Origin: Bacillota bacterium
GTDB taxonomy: Bacteria; Bacillota; Clostridia; Lachnospirales; Lachnospiraceae
Direction: 5' to 3'
Assembly (NCBI GenBank): GCA_023434365.1
Contig: JAEYSV010000010.1
Location: forward strand, 1 to 8,203
Length of the DNA: 8,203 nucleotides
This document shows, piece by piece, positions 1-4,782 of the stretch. Position 1 is the first letter of the stretch, and every line of letters begins with the position of its first letter. The notes beneath the pieces were generated by a model. The model was not told the DNA's origin, did no database searches, and saw nothing but the letters and a program-made list of their open reading frames with translations. The position numbers and the translations under genes were made by a program.

Positions 1-288
1 AACACGCTCTCGCTTGGATGAAGTTCGTAGTGGCACATAAGGCCCTAAAATACAGGGCCAAAGTGCCAACGACTTCATACAGTTGCTCATTGAACTATGT
101 CTTGTATCACTTTAATTTACTTTGTAAATGTGCAAATTGACTAAGCCAAGTATTCTGAAGGGCTTTTGACGCCCTAATCCTATATCACAAGAAAGAGTCT
201 GGCTTGCCAGACTCTAGCGCTGACGCGCTGTCACGATAGTGACAAACTTCCATATGCGCGTCATGTGCATCCTCGCGGAGCGTTTTTT
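1..288 (+). ncRNA. Candidate structured RNA (3' portion), unidentified
   Basis: No gene is visible here, but inverted repeats are unusually dense. From left to right: a long imperfect hairpin at 18-78, with matched blocks ATGAAGT/ACTTCAT, GGCAC/GTGCC and GGCCCT/AGGGCC; ATTTAC/GTAAAT (115-129); AGGGC/GCCCT (159-175); a perfect 10-bp hairpin AGAGTCTGGC/GCCAGACTCT with a TT loop (194-215); AGCGC/GCGCT (216-229); GTCAC/GTGAC (230-243); and ATGCGC/GTGCAT (254-270). ACGCTC-CGC at 4-13, with one bulged T, can pair with GCGGAGCGT at 275-283, which runs straight into six T. That is how an intrinsic terminator would end a plus-strand RNA. The G-T pair in the 254-270 stem is a G-U wobble only on the plus strand, which weakly favours that strand. 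The 5' end may lie outside the window. It could instead be a palindromic repeat element. I do not recognise the family. Large phage/tRNA-associated RNAs such as ROOL or GOLLD are worth testing, but nothing here proves them. Confidence 0.4.
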
Positions 289-299
289 ATGATATAGGA
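178..299. repeat. Segment bounded by 10-bp inverted repeats, with internal hairpins
   Basis: TCCTATATCA at 178-187 and its exact reverse complement TGATATAGGA at 290-299 bracket a 122-bp segment containing four successive hairpins. A third copy, TCCTATATCA, lies at 311-320. The arrangement resembles a small non-coding palindromic or MITE-like intergenic repeat. It could equally be a closing helix of the candidate RNA covering this region. No target-site duplication is clear. Confidence 0.35.
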
Positions 300-327
300 A
301 ATTAGCAATTTCCTATATCATAAAAAA
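283..327. repeat. Perfect palindrome, 21-bp arms
   Basis: The left arm at 283-303 begins TTTTTTATGATATAGG. The right arm at 307-327 ends CCTATATCATAAAAAA. Only AGC separates them. T residues lie on the outside left and A residues on the outside right, so neither strand has a T tract after the hairpin. It is therefore not a classical terminator by itself. The arm contains TGATATAGGA, which can alternatively pair with 178-187, so the two foldings exclude each other. Confidence 0.7.
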
Positions 328-370
328 GCCTAGTAAAATCAATGAAACAACTGATCTTACTAGGCTTTTT
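322..370. terminator. Bidirectional intrinsic terminator
   Basis: GCCTAGTAA (328-336) pairs with TTACTAGGC (357-365). ATC/GAT extends the stem (338-340 with 353-355) across one mismatch, leaving a loop of about 12 nt. Five T follow on the plus strand (366-370), and six A precede it (322-327), which become T on the minus strand. On the minus strand it lies just downstream of the tRNA-Thr 3' fragment, where the terminator of the original tRNA gene would be expected. Confidence 0.85.
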
Positions 371-396
371 ATTAATTTTCTTCTTATATATATTAA

Positions 397-441
397 GCTC
401 CTTGCCGGATTTGAACCGGCGACCTCTTCCTTACCATGGAA
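397..441 (-). other. att junction: 3' fragment of tRNA-Thr(GGU)
   Basis: Read on the minus strand, this is the 3' part of a tRNA. It has an anticodon loop ATGGTAA (anticodon GGT, threonine), the anticodon-stem 3' strand GGAAG, a variable loop, a T arm GCCGG-TTCAAAT-CCGGC and the acceptor 3' strand AAGGAGC. The D arm and the 5' acceptor strand (expected to read GCTCCTT) are missing beyond 441, where AT-rich sequence begins. Integrases that recombine in the 3' half of a tRNA gene leave an intact tRNA at one end of the element and such a 3' fragment at the other. The fragment's polarity puts the integrated element to the right (above about 441) and host DNA to the left. This agrees with phage genes filling the right side. 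The intact tRNA and integrase would be at the far end, outside the window. If the contig is a free phage genome, this would instead be attP. Confidence 0.8.
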
Positions 442-653
442 AAACAATATTTTTTCACGATTAATCAAACTCACTCAAACTACTGCAAATACTAGCTTTT
501 ATGATAGCTATTAATTTTTGTATAACCAATATATGAATAAAATTCATTGAAACAATCATTGAATATATTCTTGTATAATTAAACATTCTTATATTCTACT
601 CCTATGTACTTATATAATATAGCTCAAAATTAAATGGTATATTTTATCAAATA
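442..653. other. Gene-free AT-rich stretch inside the att end
   Basis: No credible coding sequence or RNA gene is visible on either strand. Near the att junction, CAAAC, CAAAC and CAAAT begin at 466, 476 and 486, an exact 10-bp phasing. CATTGAA occurs at 545-551 and 557-563, 12 bp apart. These could be protein-binding repeats, such as integrase arm or excisionase sites, but that is inference. Confidence 0.4.
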
Positions 654-696
654 TGTTATAATTTTTATTGCTAACACCGATATATAATTATAATAC
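654..696 (+). promoter_or_regulatory. Promoter region of the zinc-ribbon gene
   Basis: An extended -10 element TGTTATAAT at 654-662 matches consensus exactly but has only a weak -35 (ATGGTA, 634-639; spacer 17). A second possibility is TTGCTA at 668-673 with TAATAC at 691-696 (spacer 17) or TATAAT at 689-694 (spacer 15). Either would serve the gene starting at 716. The ribosome binding site GGAGG lies at 701-705. Confidence 0.5.
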
Positions 697-715
697 TTAG
701 GGAGGGTTATTTATT

Positions 716-928
716 ATGACTTGTCAAAAATGTGGTAGTAATAACGTTAATGTACAAGCTGTGAACGAAGTAAAGCATAGAGGATGTTTAATGTCTTTGA
801 TACATATAGCATTAATAATATTCACTTGTGGACTTTGGTGGATTGTACCAATATTAAGAGGCGGTACACGATCCAAAACCAATTCATTCATGGTATGTCA
901 AGATTGTGGATTCAGGAAAAAAATATAA
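716..928 (+). CDS. Small zinc-ribbon membrane protein (70 aa)
   Basis: The protein has two cysteine pairs, C3-x2-C6 (CQKCG) and C61-x2-C64 (CQDCG), in the layout of a zinc ribbon. A hydrophobic segment at about residues 25-47, rich in I, L and W, splits the ribbon and looks membrane-associated. Small proteins of this layout are common near the ends of Firmicute prophages and mobile elements, and no function is established that I can cite. The ATG has a good Shine-Dalgarno site (GGAGG, 10 nt upstream). The gene stands alone, with its own promoter and a terminator at 942-970, and is the first gene inside the att junction. It may be a moron expressed in the lysogen. Being coding is well supported by the paired zinc-ribbon motifs at both ends; the role is unknown. 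Confidence 0.8.
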   Translation: MTCQKCGSNNVNVQAVNEVKHRGCLMSLIHIALIIFTCGLWWIVPILRGGTRSKTNSFMVCQDCGFRKKI

Positions 929-941
929 GGATCATTCATAT

Positions 942-970
942 AAGCCCCTGGATCATTCTAGAGGGCTTTT
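942..970 (+). terminator. Intrinsic terminator after the zinc-ribbon gene
   Basis: AAGCCC (942-947) pairs with GGGCTT (963-968). An upper helix TGGA/TCTA (949-952 with 957-960, one G-T pair) closes a TCAT loop. T-rich sequence follows. The two-tier design CCC-c-TGGA-loop-TCyA-GGG recurs after the next two genes. Confidence 0.85.
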
Positions 971-998
971 CTTTTGCTTATTAAAGGCACATACTTCA

Positions 999-1027
999 TT
1001 GCATGATTTACCATATTATGCTATTAT
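999..1027 (+). promoter_or_regulatory. Promoter of the lipoprotein gene
   Basis: TTGCAT (-35, 999-1004) and TATTAT (-10, 1022-1027) are separated by 17 bp, with an extended TG at 1019-1020. The start site would fall near 1034, giving a leader of about 23 nt. The layout and part of the sequence match the promoter at 1928-1956. Confidence 0.65.
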
Positions 1028-1056
1028 TATGTAAAAGTAGAAAGAAGGGATTTCTT

Positions 1057-1854
1057 ATGAAAAAAATTGTTTATTTGTTGTTATTTGTATTAATCCTAAG
1101 CTCTTGCTCCTCAGATTCTGTCACTCAATCAAGTTATGACGAGCTCAATGCAAAGTATTCTGAACTCCAAGAAAAGTTTAACAAACTTTCTTCAGATTAC
1201 GAACAATCTAAATTATCAACTCCTAGCCCTCTTCCGGTACCCGAACCATCAACACTTCCTACTCTTGAGCCTATTCCGGAACCCACTCCAGAACCCACTC
1301 CACAGGCCGAAGCAATAGAAGTAATTAATTCATATAAAGCATCAGATTATATAATTTTTGAAGTTAGGAATAATAGTGCTAATACATTAGAAGTTCATTT
1401 TGATATAACGTTATATAAGAATGACGAAGTCGTTTCAGTGATGGAAACACTTGAGAATGCTGTTAATATCAATGGAGTTACTTTAGTAAAGGCTTGGACT
1501 GAAGATATAGACTTTGATAAATTTGAATGGGAATGTGAATATGCTGAATCTTATTATGCTTCATACCCAATTGATAACATATCATATGAAGAGATTTCAG
1601 TTAAAGCAGATAAAGTAATTATAAAAATAACAAACAACGGTAACGAAGATGTGCAATTTCTGCAAGCAACTGTTCTATTCTTTAAAGATGGTGCGTGCGT
1701 CTCATACAATGAAGCCTTTGTCACAGATGTTGATTATGCATTAAAATCAGGTAAAAGCAAAAATGTTGAGGTTGAATCAGGCTATAATAATAATTATAAA
1801 TCTATTAAATTCGACGAATATAAAGTATATTACACATTCAGAGTAGATCAATAA
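1057..1854 (+). CDS. Proline-rich surface lipoprotein (265 aa), function unknown
   Basis: This is a predicted secreted, lipid-anchored protein. The N-terminus MKKIVYLLLFVLILSSC is a signal peptide with lipobox L14-S-S-C17. Residues about 26-50 are a short heptad-like, probably coiled-coil stretch. Residues about 54-84 are a linker rich in proline, with repeated PEP/PTPEP units, of the kind that spans the cell wall. The rest (about 87-265) is a beta-rich region that may hold two similar halves, each with an 'IxN(N)...' strand pattern (EVRNNSAN and KITNNGNE), as in FxLYD-like domains. ATG 1057 is chosen over the upstream in-frame start at 1003 because it follows AAGAAGGG (1043-1049) and opens directly on the signal peptide; the upstream start lies inside the promoter. 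It has its own promoter and terminator, suggesting expression in the lysogen. A role in changing the host surface, such as superinfection exclusion, is possible but unproven. Confidence 0.85.
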   Translation: MKKIVYLLLFVLILSSCSSDSVTQSSYDELNAKYSELQEKFNKLSSDYEQSKLSTPSPLPVPEPSTLPTLEPIPEPTPEPTPQAEAIEVINSYKASDYIIFEVRNNSANTLEVHFDITLYKNDEVVSVMETLENAVNINGVTLVKAWTEDIDFDKFEWECEYAESYYASYPIDNISYEEISVKADKVIIKITNNGNEDVQFLQATVLFFKDGACVSYNEAFVTDVDYALKSGKSKNVEVESGYNNNYKSIKFDEYKVYYTFRVDQ

Positions 1855-1867
1855 GATCATATAACGC

Positions 1868-1905
1868 AATAAGGCCCCTGGAGTACTCCATAGGGTCTTA
1901 TTTTT
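1868..1905 (+). terminator. Intrinsic terminator after the lipoprotein gene
   Basis: AATAAGGCCC (1868-1877) pairs with GGGTCTTATT (1893-1902) through one G-T pair. TGGA/TCCA (1879-1882 with 1887-1890) forms an upper helix over a GTAC loop. T residues follow to 1905. Confidence 0.9.
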
Positions 1906-1927
1906 ATTCATGGTTTTTAGACATGTG

Positions 1928-1956
1928 TTGCATGTAGTTCCAATATATGTTAAAGT
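1928..1956 (+). promoter_or_regulatory. Promoter of the BIG2 protein gene
   Basis: TTGCAT (1928-1933), 17-bp spacer, then TAAAGT (1951-1956) preceded by TG at 1948-1949. The order and spacing, the TTGCATG start, and the downstream AGAAAGAAGGGAT box (1966-1978) match the lipoprotein promoter, suggesting a duplicated expression cassette. Confidence 0.55.
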
Positions 1957-1981
1957 TAATAAAAAAGAAAGAAGGGATATT

Positions 1982-2743
1982 GTGAAATTTATTAAGAAAT
2001 TATCAGTTATACTTTTAACTATTGTTCTTGTAGTCAGCACAATTAATCCATCAATTAGTCATGCTGCTGCAAAACTCAACAAGACAAAAGCTACCATGTA
2101 TGTTGGTGATGTTCTGACACTAAAACTATCCGGTACAACTAAAAAGATTTCATGGAGCACGAGTAACAAGTCTGTTGTAACAGTAAAAGAAGGTAAAATA
2201 ACTGCTAAAAAGGCAGGTACTGCTAAGGTTACTGCAAAGGCCGGTGGCAAGAAGTATACCTGCGCTGTTACAGTGAAAAACGCCAAAAAATATGGTGAGG
2301 GTATGTACAAAGTTGGTAAAGATATGCCTGCTGGTGAGTATGTGCTATTTACCAATTCAAAATATAGTGCTTATTTTGAAGTATGTAAGAATAGTTCCGG
2401 TTCATTTTCAAGTATTATTTCCAATGATAATTTTGATTACAACTCGATTATTACAGTCAAAAAAGGTAATTACCTCAAGCTCACTAGATGTTATGCTATT
2501 TCAATAAATGCAGCTAAAGTTAACACAGCGGGAAGCGGTACCTTTTTAGTTGGTAAACATATTAAACCTGGCGAATACAAATTAGTAAGTACATCAAAAT
2601 ACTCTTCATATTATGAAGTATGTAAAAATAGCTCTGGTTCATTTACAAGCATTATTTCAAATGACAATTTTAGTAAATCTGCTTATATTACTGTTGAAAA
2701 AGGAGACTATCTTACACTTGTTCGATGCAAAATTAAAAAGTAA
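1982..2743 (+). CDS. Secreted BIG2-domain protein with two C-terminal repeats (253 aa)
   Basis: The protein begins with a Sec signal peptide: basic MKFIKK, a hydrophobic core, and a likely cleavage site after the alanines near residue 28-30 (SISHAAA). Residues about 31-98 form a bacterial Ig-like group 2 (BIG2) domain, with the typical ISWSTSNKSVVTV and GTAKVTAKAGGKKYTCAVTV strands. Two repeats follow at about 105-170 and 185-249. They share VGK-(D/H)-(M/I)-x-(A/P)-GEY, EVCKNSSGSF and SIISNDNF, and each ends near a cysteine in TRC/VRC. No sortase motif or membrane anchor is seen, so it is probably released or held by wall contacts. GTG 1982 is preferred over the frame's ATG at 1910 because AAGAAGGG (1970-1976) lies just upstream and the signal peptide starts there. 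BIG2 domains are common in surface and adhesion proteins, but the ligand is unknown. Confidence 0.85.
   Translation: MKFIKKLSVILLTIVLVVSTINPSISHAAAKLNKTKATMYVGDVLTLKLSGTTKKISWSTSNKSVVTVKEGKITAKKAGTAKVTAKAGGKKYTCAVTVKNAKKYGEGMYKVGKDMPAGEYVLFTNSKYSAYFEVCKNSSGSFSSIISNDNFDYNSIITVKKGNYLKLTRCYAISINAAKVNTAGSGTFLVGKHIKPGEYKLVSTSKYSSYYEVCKNSSGSFTSIISNDNFSKSAYITVEKGDYLTLVRCKIKK
2294..2728 (+). repeat. Tandem coding repeat in the BIG2 protein
   Basis: Two units of about 195-198 bp (2294-2491 and 2534-2728) encode homologous modules of about 65 residues. The best-conserved core covers GAAGTATGTAA through TTATTTC to AATTTT and is nearly identical at the DNA level, with mostly silent changes. This points to a fairly recent internal duplication under protein-level constraint. 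Confidence 0.8.
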
Positions 2744-2789
2744 ACATAAAATAAGCCCCTGGATAACTATCCATGGGCTTATTTTATGT
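2744..2789. terminator. Bidirectional terminator between convergent BIG2 and abiF genes
   Basis: ACATAAAATAAGCCC (2744-2758) pairs perfectly with 2775-2789. After one mismatch, TGGATA/TATCCA (2760-2765 with 2768-2773) extends the helix. It ends the BIG2 transcript on the plus strand. On the minus strand it lies just past the abiF stop and is followed by a T-rich run (revcomp of 2731-2743), so it can serve both genes. Confidence 0.9.
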
Positions 2790-2818
2790 CAATATATACT
2801 AATTTCATATCTGTTTTT

Positions 2819-3745
2819 TTACAAAAGCAATAGTCTGTTCCATTCTTTTGGAAAACCCATTTGTCTTAATACCTCTTCTTTATAGTTCTGCCCAATTCGG
2901 TCCAATTGGTCTATTAAGTAAGCTAAATCGTCAAGAATTTTCTTAAACGCTTTATCACTAAATAAATACCTAAAGCAAATCATTATCGAAAATATATCAT
3001 TTTTTCCAACGTTATTTAATCCATTTTCATTTAACTTTTTATGTAATTTCAAGTCTTTAATAGACTTCTTTTTAATCTTATAATTATATAATCTTTCATT
3101 ATGAGCACATACATTTCTGAATTTAGTTATTACATTTAACATAGATGCAAGTTGAATATTATTTACATCGACAAACTCTTTAGATATTTTTATCTGTATA
3201 TCATCTGTAGAGTATTCATATATTTTTGACATGTTACCAAACGTCAATGTATTAACTAAAACCCATAATGGAACGTTACTATATTTTTCTTTATGATGTT
3301 GAATGTAATCATAAGATTTACTATTTTCTTGAATAATTTTTCTTAGTATTCCGACTAATTTATTAACTTCATCTTGATACTGAAGGTATTTAAAATTATT
3401 AACATTAAGATAAGCTTCTTGTTTTTCGCCATGTTTTTCTGTAAACGCATAAGAATATAAAGACTTTATATGTCTTTCAATTTTAAGTATTACCCTCATT
3501 AATAACTCTCTCAATGCTTCATCAAATAAATACAGAATATATATCTTACTAAAATCAACATCGATATTATAGTTTTTTGAATTTCCCTTTTTAAAAATAT
3601 CCTTATAACCTGATATCAAAGAATAATAGCTAGTGGTTTTTAACACTTTCTTTGCTTCATCAACATCATTGATTTGCATATTCTTTGATAATAATTTCTC
3701 TATCTGTTGATCGTAATTTAAAAATTCCTTCTCAGATGTAAGCAT
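2819..3745 (-). CDS. abiF: AbiF-like abortive infection HEPN protein, Abi_2 family (308 aa)
   Basis: This is a probable phage-defence ribonuclease of the Abi_2 (AbiD/AbiF) family. Family marks are visible in order: the N-terminal YDQQIEKLLSKNM and SYYSLISGYKDIF segment (residues 11-51), a helix LLMRVILKIERHIKSLYSY (81-99), PLWVLVNTLTFGNMSKIYE (159-177), the HEPN catalytic motif R210-NVCA-H215, and the closing MGFPKEWNRL (296-305). HEPN RxxxxH pairs act as metal-independent RNA-cutting sites. One clear motif is present, so dimerisation may build the active site. The start at 3745 is chosen because AGAGGGGGG (about 3750-3759) precedes it by about 5 nt and the family's conserved N-terminus begins there. 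The longer frame to 3901 would read through the promoter and terminator of the leader RNA. It lies downstream of the lysis genes on the same strand but behind its own promoter and attenuator-like terminator. RNA cleavage and the defence role are inferred from the family. Confidence 0.88.
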   Translation of the reverse strand: MLTSEKEFLNYDQQIEKLLSKNMQINDVDEAKKVLKTTSYYSLISGYKDIFKKGNSKNYNIDVDFSKIYILYLFDEALRELLMRVILKIERHIKSLYSYAFTEKHGEKQEAYLNVNNFKYLQYQDEVNKLVGILRKIIQENSKSYDYIQHHKEKYSNVPLWVLVNTLTFGNMSKIYEYSTDDIQIKISKEFVDVNNIQLASMLNVITKFRNVCAHNERLYNYKIKKKSIKDLKLHKKLNENGLNNVGKNDIFSIMICFRYLFSDKAFKKILDDLAYLIDQLDRIGQNYKEEVLRQMGFPKEWNRLLLL

Positions 3746-3768
3746 AACAGCCCCCCTCTTACTATAAC

Positions 3769-3800
3769 AAAAAGCCCCTTCTAAACCGAAGGGGCTTTTT
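3769..3800. terminator. Intrinsic terminator of the abiF leader RNA
   Basis: AAAAAGCCCCTTC (3769-3781) and GAAGGGGCTTTTT (3788-3800) form a perfect 13-bp stem with a 6-nt loop. On the minus strand it ends in TTTTTG before abiF's ribosome binding site, so most transcripts, including read-through from the lysis genes, should stop before abiF. abiF expression would then depend on read-through. Confidence 0.92.
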
Positions 3801-3839
3801 GAGGTTGTAGTCCCGCAGGTTTCTACAACGCGATCACTA
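3769..3839 (-). ncRNA. abiF leader RNA with kissing loops
   Basis: A short RNA of about 70 nt is encoded immediately upstream of abiF. Its predicted 5' end is about 7 nt past the -10 of the promoter at 3846-3874. Hairpin 1 pairs GTTGTAG with CTACAAC (3823-3829 with 3804-3810, minus strand) around a 12-nt loop starting AAACC. Hairpin 2 is a perfect 13-bp terminator stem with loop GGTTTA. The loop segments AAACC (plus 3818-3822) and GGTTT (plus 3783-3787) are exact complements, so a pseudoknot or kissing interaction using the terminator loop is possible. From memory, this fits the described abiF RNA motif, found upstream of AbiF-type genes and using the terminator loop in a pseudoknot. By analogy with RNA-controlled toxins, it may bind and restrain the HEPN protein while its terminator limits abiF mRNA. 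Confidence 0.75.
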
Positions 3840-3847
3840 GTAGTGAT
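3833..3847. promoter_or_regulatory. Operator-like palindrome at the abiF RNA start site
   Basis: ATCACTA-G-TAGTGAT is a perfect inverted repeat with 7-bp arms. It touches the -10 hexamer (3846-3851) and covers the predicted start site near 3839. A repressor bound here would block the promoter. Which protein binds is unknown; the AbiF protein, a phage repressor or a host factor are all possible. Confidence 0.5.
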
Positions 3848-3874
3848 GATACCATATATAAAATATATAGTCAA
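3846..3874 (-). promoter_or_regulatory. Promoter of the abiF leader RNA and abiF
   Basis: On the minus strand, TTGACT (3874-3869) and TATCAT (3851-3846) are separated by exactly 17 bp, with an extended TGG just before the -10. This is the best sigma-70/A-type promoter in the window. It lies between the endolysin stop and abiF, so the module can be expressed without the late operon. Confidence 0.85.
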
Positions 3875-3948
3875 TACTTTTTTTATATATATTTTCACCA
3901 ACTACACAGTTCATTATATGCGTCTTTATGTTAAATATTCATATATGA

Positions 3949-4782
3949 TTACTTAGTGCCTAGTAATAGCGCACAAACCATTTCTTTACCGGATGAAAAC
4001 TTTGCAGAAGTAGATGTCAATCCCAGCACATTCTTTTTATATGCTATAACAGCATCATACATTCCCCTGTGTGGATTCTTTCCATAAACTCCATCAATTC
4101 CTTTAGGATCATATCCTAATTCCTTGAGACGTTCCTGGACTAATCTTACATATTTGTTTTTGTTCCCTCGTTTAATCGTCGGGAACGCATAAGCAGTCTG
4201 AGGCCCAGCATATCCATCTACTATAATGATTCTACCATTGGCTCCTTTACGTTTATCCTTCTCCAATTCCATCTGCACCTTACGCACCCATTCGTCATTC
4301 GTTTTCACTGATGGCATGGTTTTATATGTGTATGGCTTTGGAGCTACCGGTTTTGACGGACTACTAGATGTTTTCCAAGATGTAATAAACTTTTCCGGTG
4401 CGCCATACATACTCTTTAGTTTGCTTGTACTAATGCCCCAATCTGCTAGTTGAAAGTGAGGCTTGTCTGGTTTTGTCCATGATCCGCCCCAGATCAGTCC
4501 AATGCTCTGGCCAATCTTTCCAACTTTAGCGAAAAATCCATCACTATCATTGTAAGCCCCAGTGCCATCGTTTCTACAAAAGTCAAATGCTACTCCCCAG
4601 TTATGCATACTGTTTGGGTATAAAAGTGTTGAGGTCTTTCGTTTGAAGCAGTCTAACTGCTCAACTTCGTTTCTAATACAGGATGTGATTTTTACTTGTA
4701 ATCCTTCTTTTTCACACCGTTTAATTAATTCAGCTACTTTTGTTTGTAGTTTTGGATGTAGGTCAGCTATTATTCTTGCCAT
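3949..4782 (-). CDS. Endolysin: M15-family peptidase with peptidoglycan-binding domain (277 aa)
   Basis: The N-terminal half (about 1-120) is a VanY/L-Ala-D-Glu-type zinc peptidase of family M15. SMHNWGVAFDF carries the metal ligands H60 and D67, and KPDKPHFQL carries D106 (likely general base) and H109. A linker rich in S, P and K (about 135-155) leads to a C-terminal region (about 162-277) with two peptidoglycan-binding-like segments: VDGYAGPQT, and LVQERLKELGY with IDGVYG. It should cut stem peptides or cross-links at lysis after crossing the membrane through the holin next door. No signal peptide is seen. ATG 4782 is chosen because AAAGGAGG (4792-4799) precedes it by 9 nt. An in-frame TTG at 4788 is only 3 nt from that site. 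The start lies inside the holin gene (20-nt overlap), so translation is probably coupled. No clear terminator follows the stop codon. Confidence 0.92.
   Translation of the reverse strand: MARIIADLHPKLQTKVAELIKRCEKEGLQVKITSCIRNEVEQLDCFKRKTSTLLYPNSMHNWGVAFDFCRNDGTGAYNDSDGFFAKVGKIGQSIGLIWGGSWTKPDKPHFQLADWGISTSKLKSMYGAPEKFITSWKTSSSPSKPVAPKPYTYKTMPSVKTNDEWVRKVQMELEKDKRKGANGRIIIVDGYAGPQTAYAFPTIKRGNKNKYVRLVQERLKELGYDPKGIDGVYGKNPHRGMYDAVIAYKKNVLGLTSTSAKFSSGKEMVCALLLGTK

Noticed and set aside
1..327. CRISPR array or firm ROOL/GOLLD assignment
   Set aside because: The repeats are inverted and unequal rather than regularly spaced direct repeats, and I cannot match the sequence to a known RNA family by eye.
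397..480. Complete tRNA-Thr gene
   Set aside because: No D arm or 5' acceptor strand complementary to AAGGAGC is found upstream on the minus strand, so only the 3' part is present.
784..984. Second open frame overlapping the zinc-ribbon gene
   Set aside because: It has no ribosome binding site, runs through the terminator and shows no protein-like pattern; it is a frame shadow.
1777..2355. Minus-strand open frames opposite the lipoprotein and BIG2 genes
   Set aside because: They run through terminators and promoters of well-supported plus-strand genes and have no start signals.
3746..3901. 52-residue N-terminal extension of the abiF reading frame
   Set aside because: It translates the promoter, the leader RNA and its terminator. 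The Abi_2 family N-terminus and a strong ribosome binding site fit the start at 3745.
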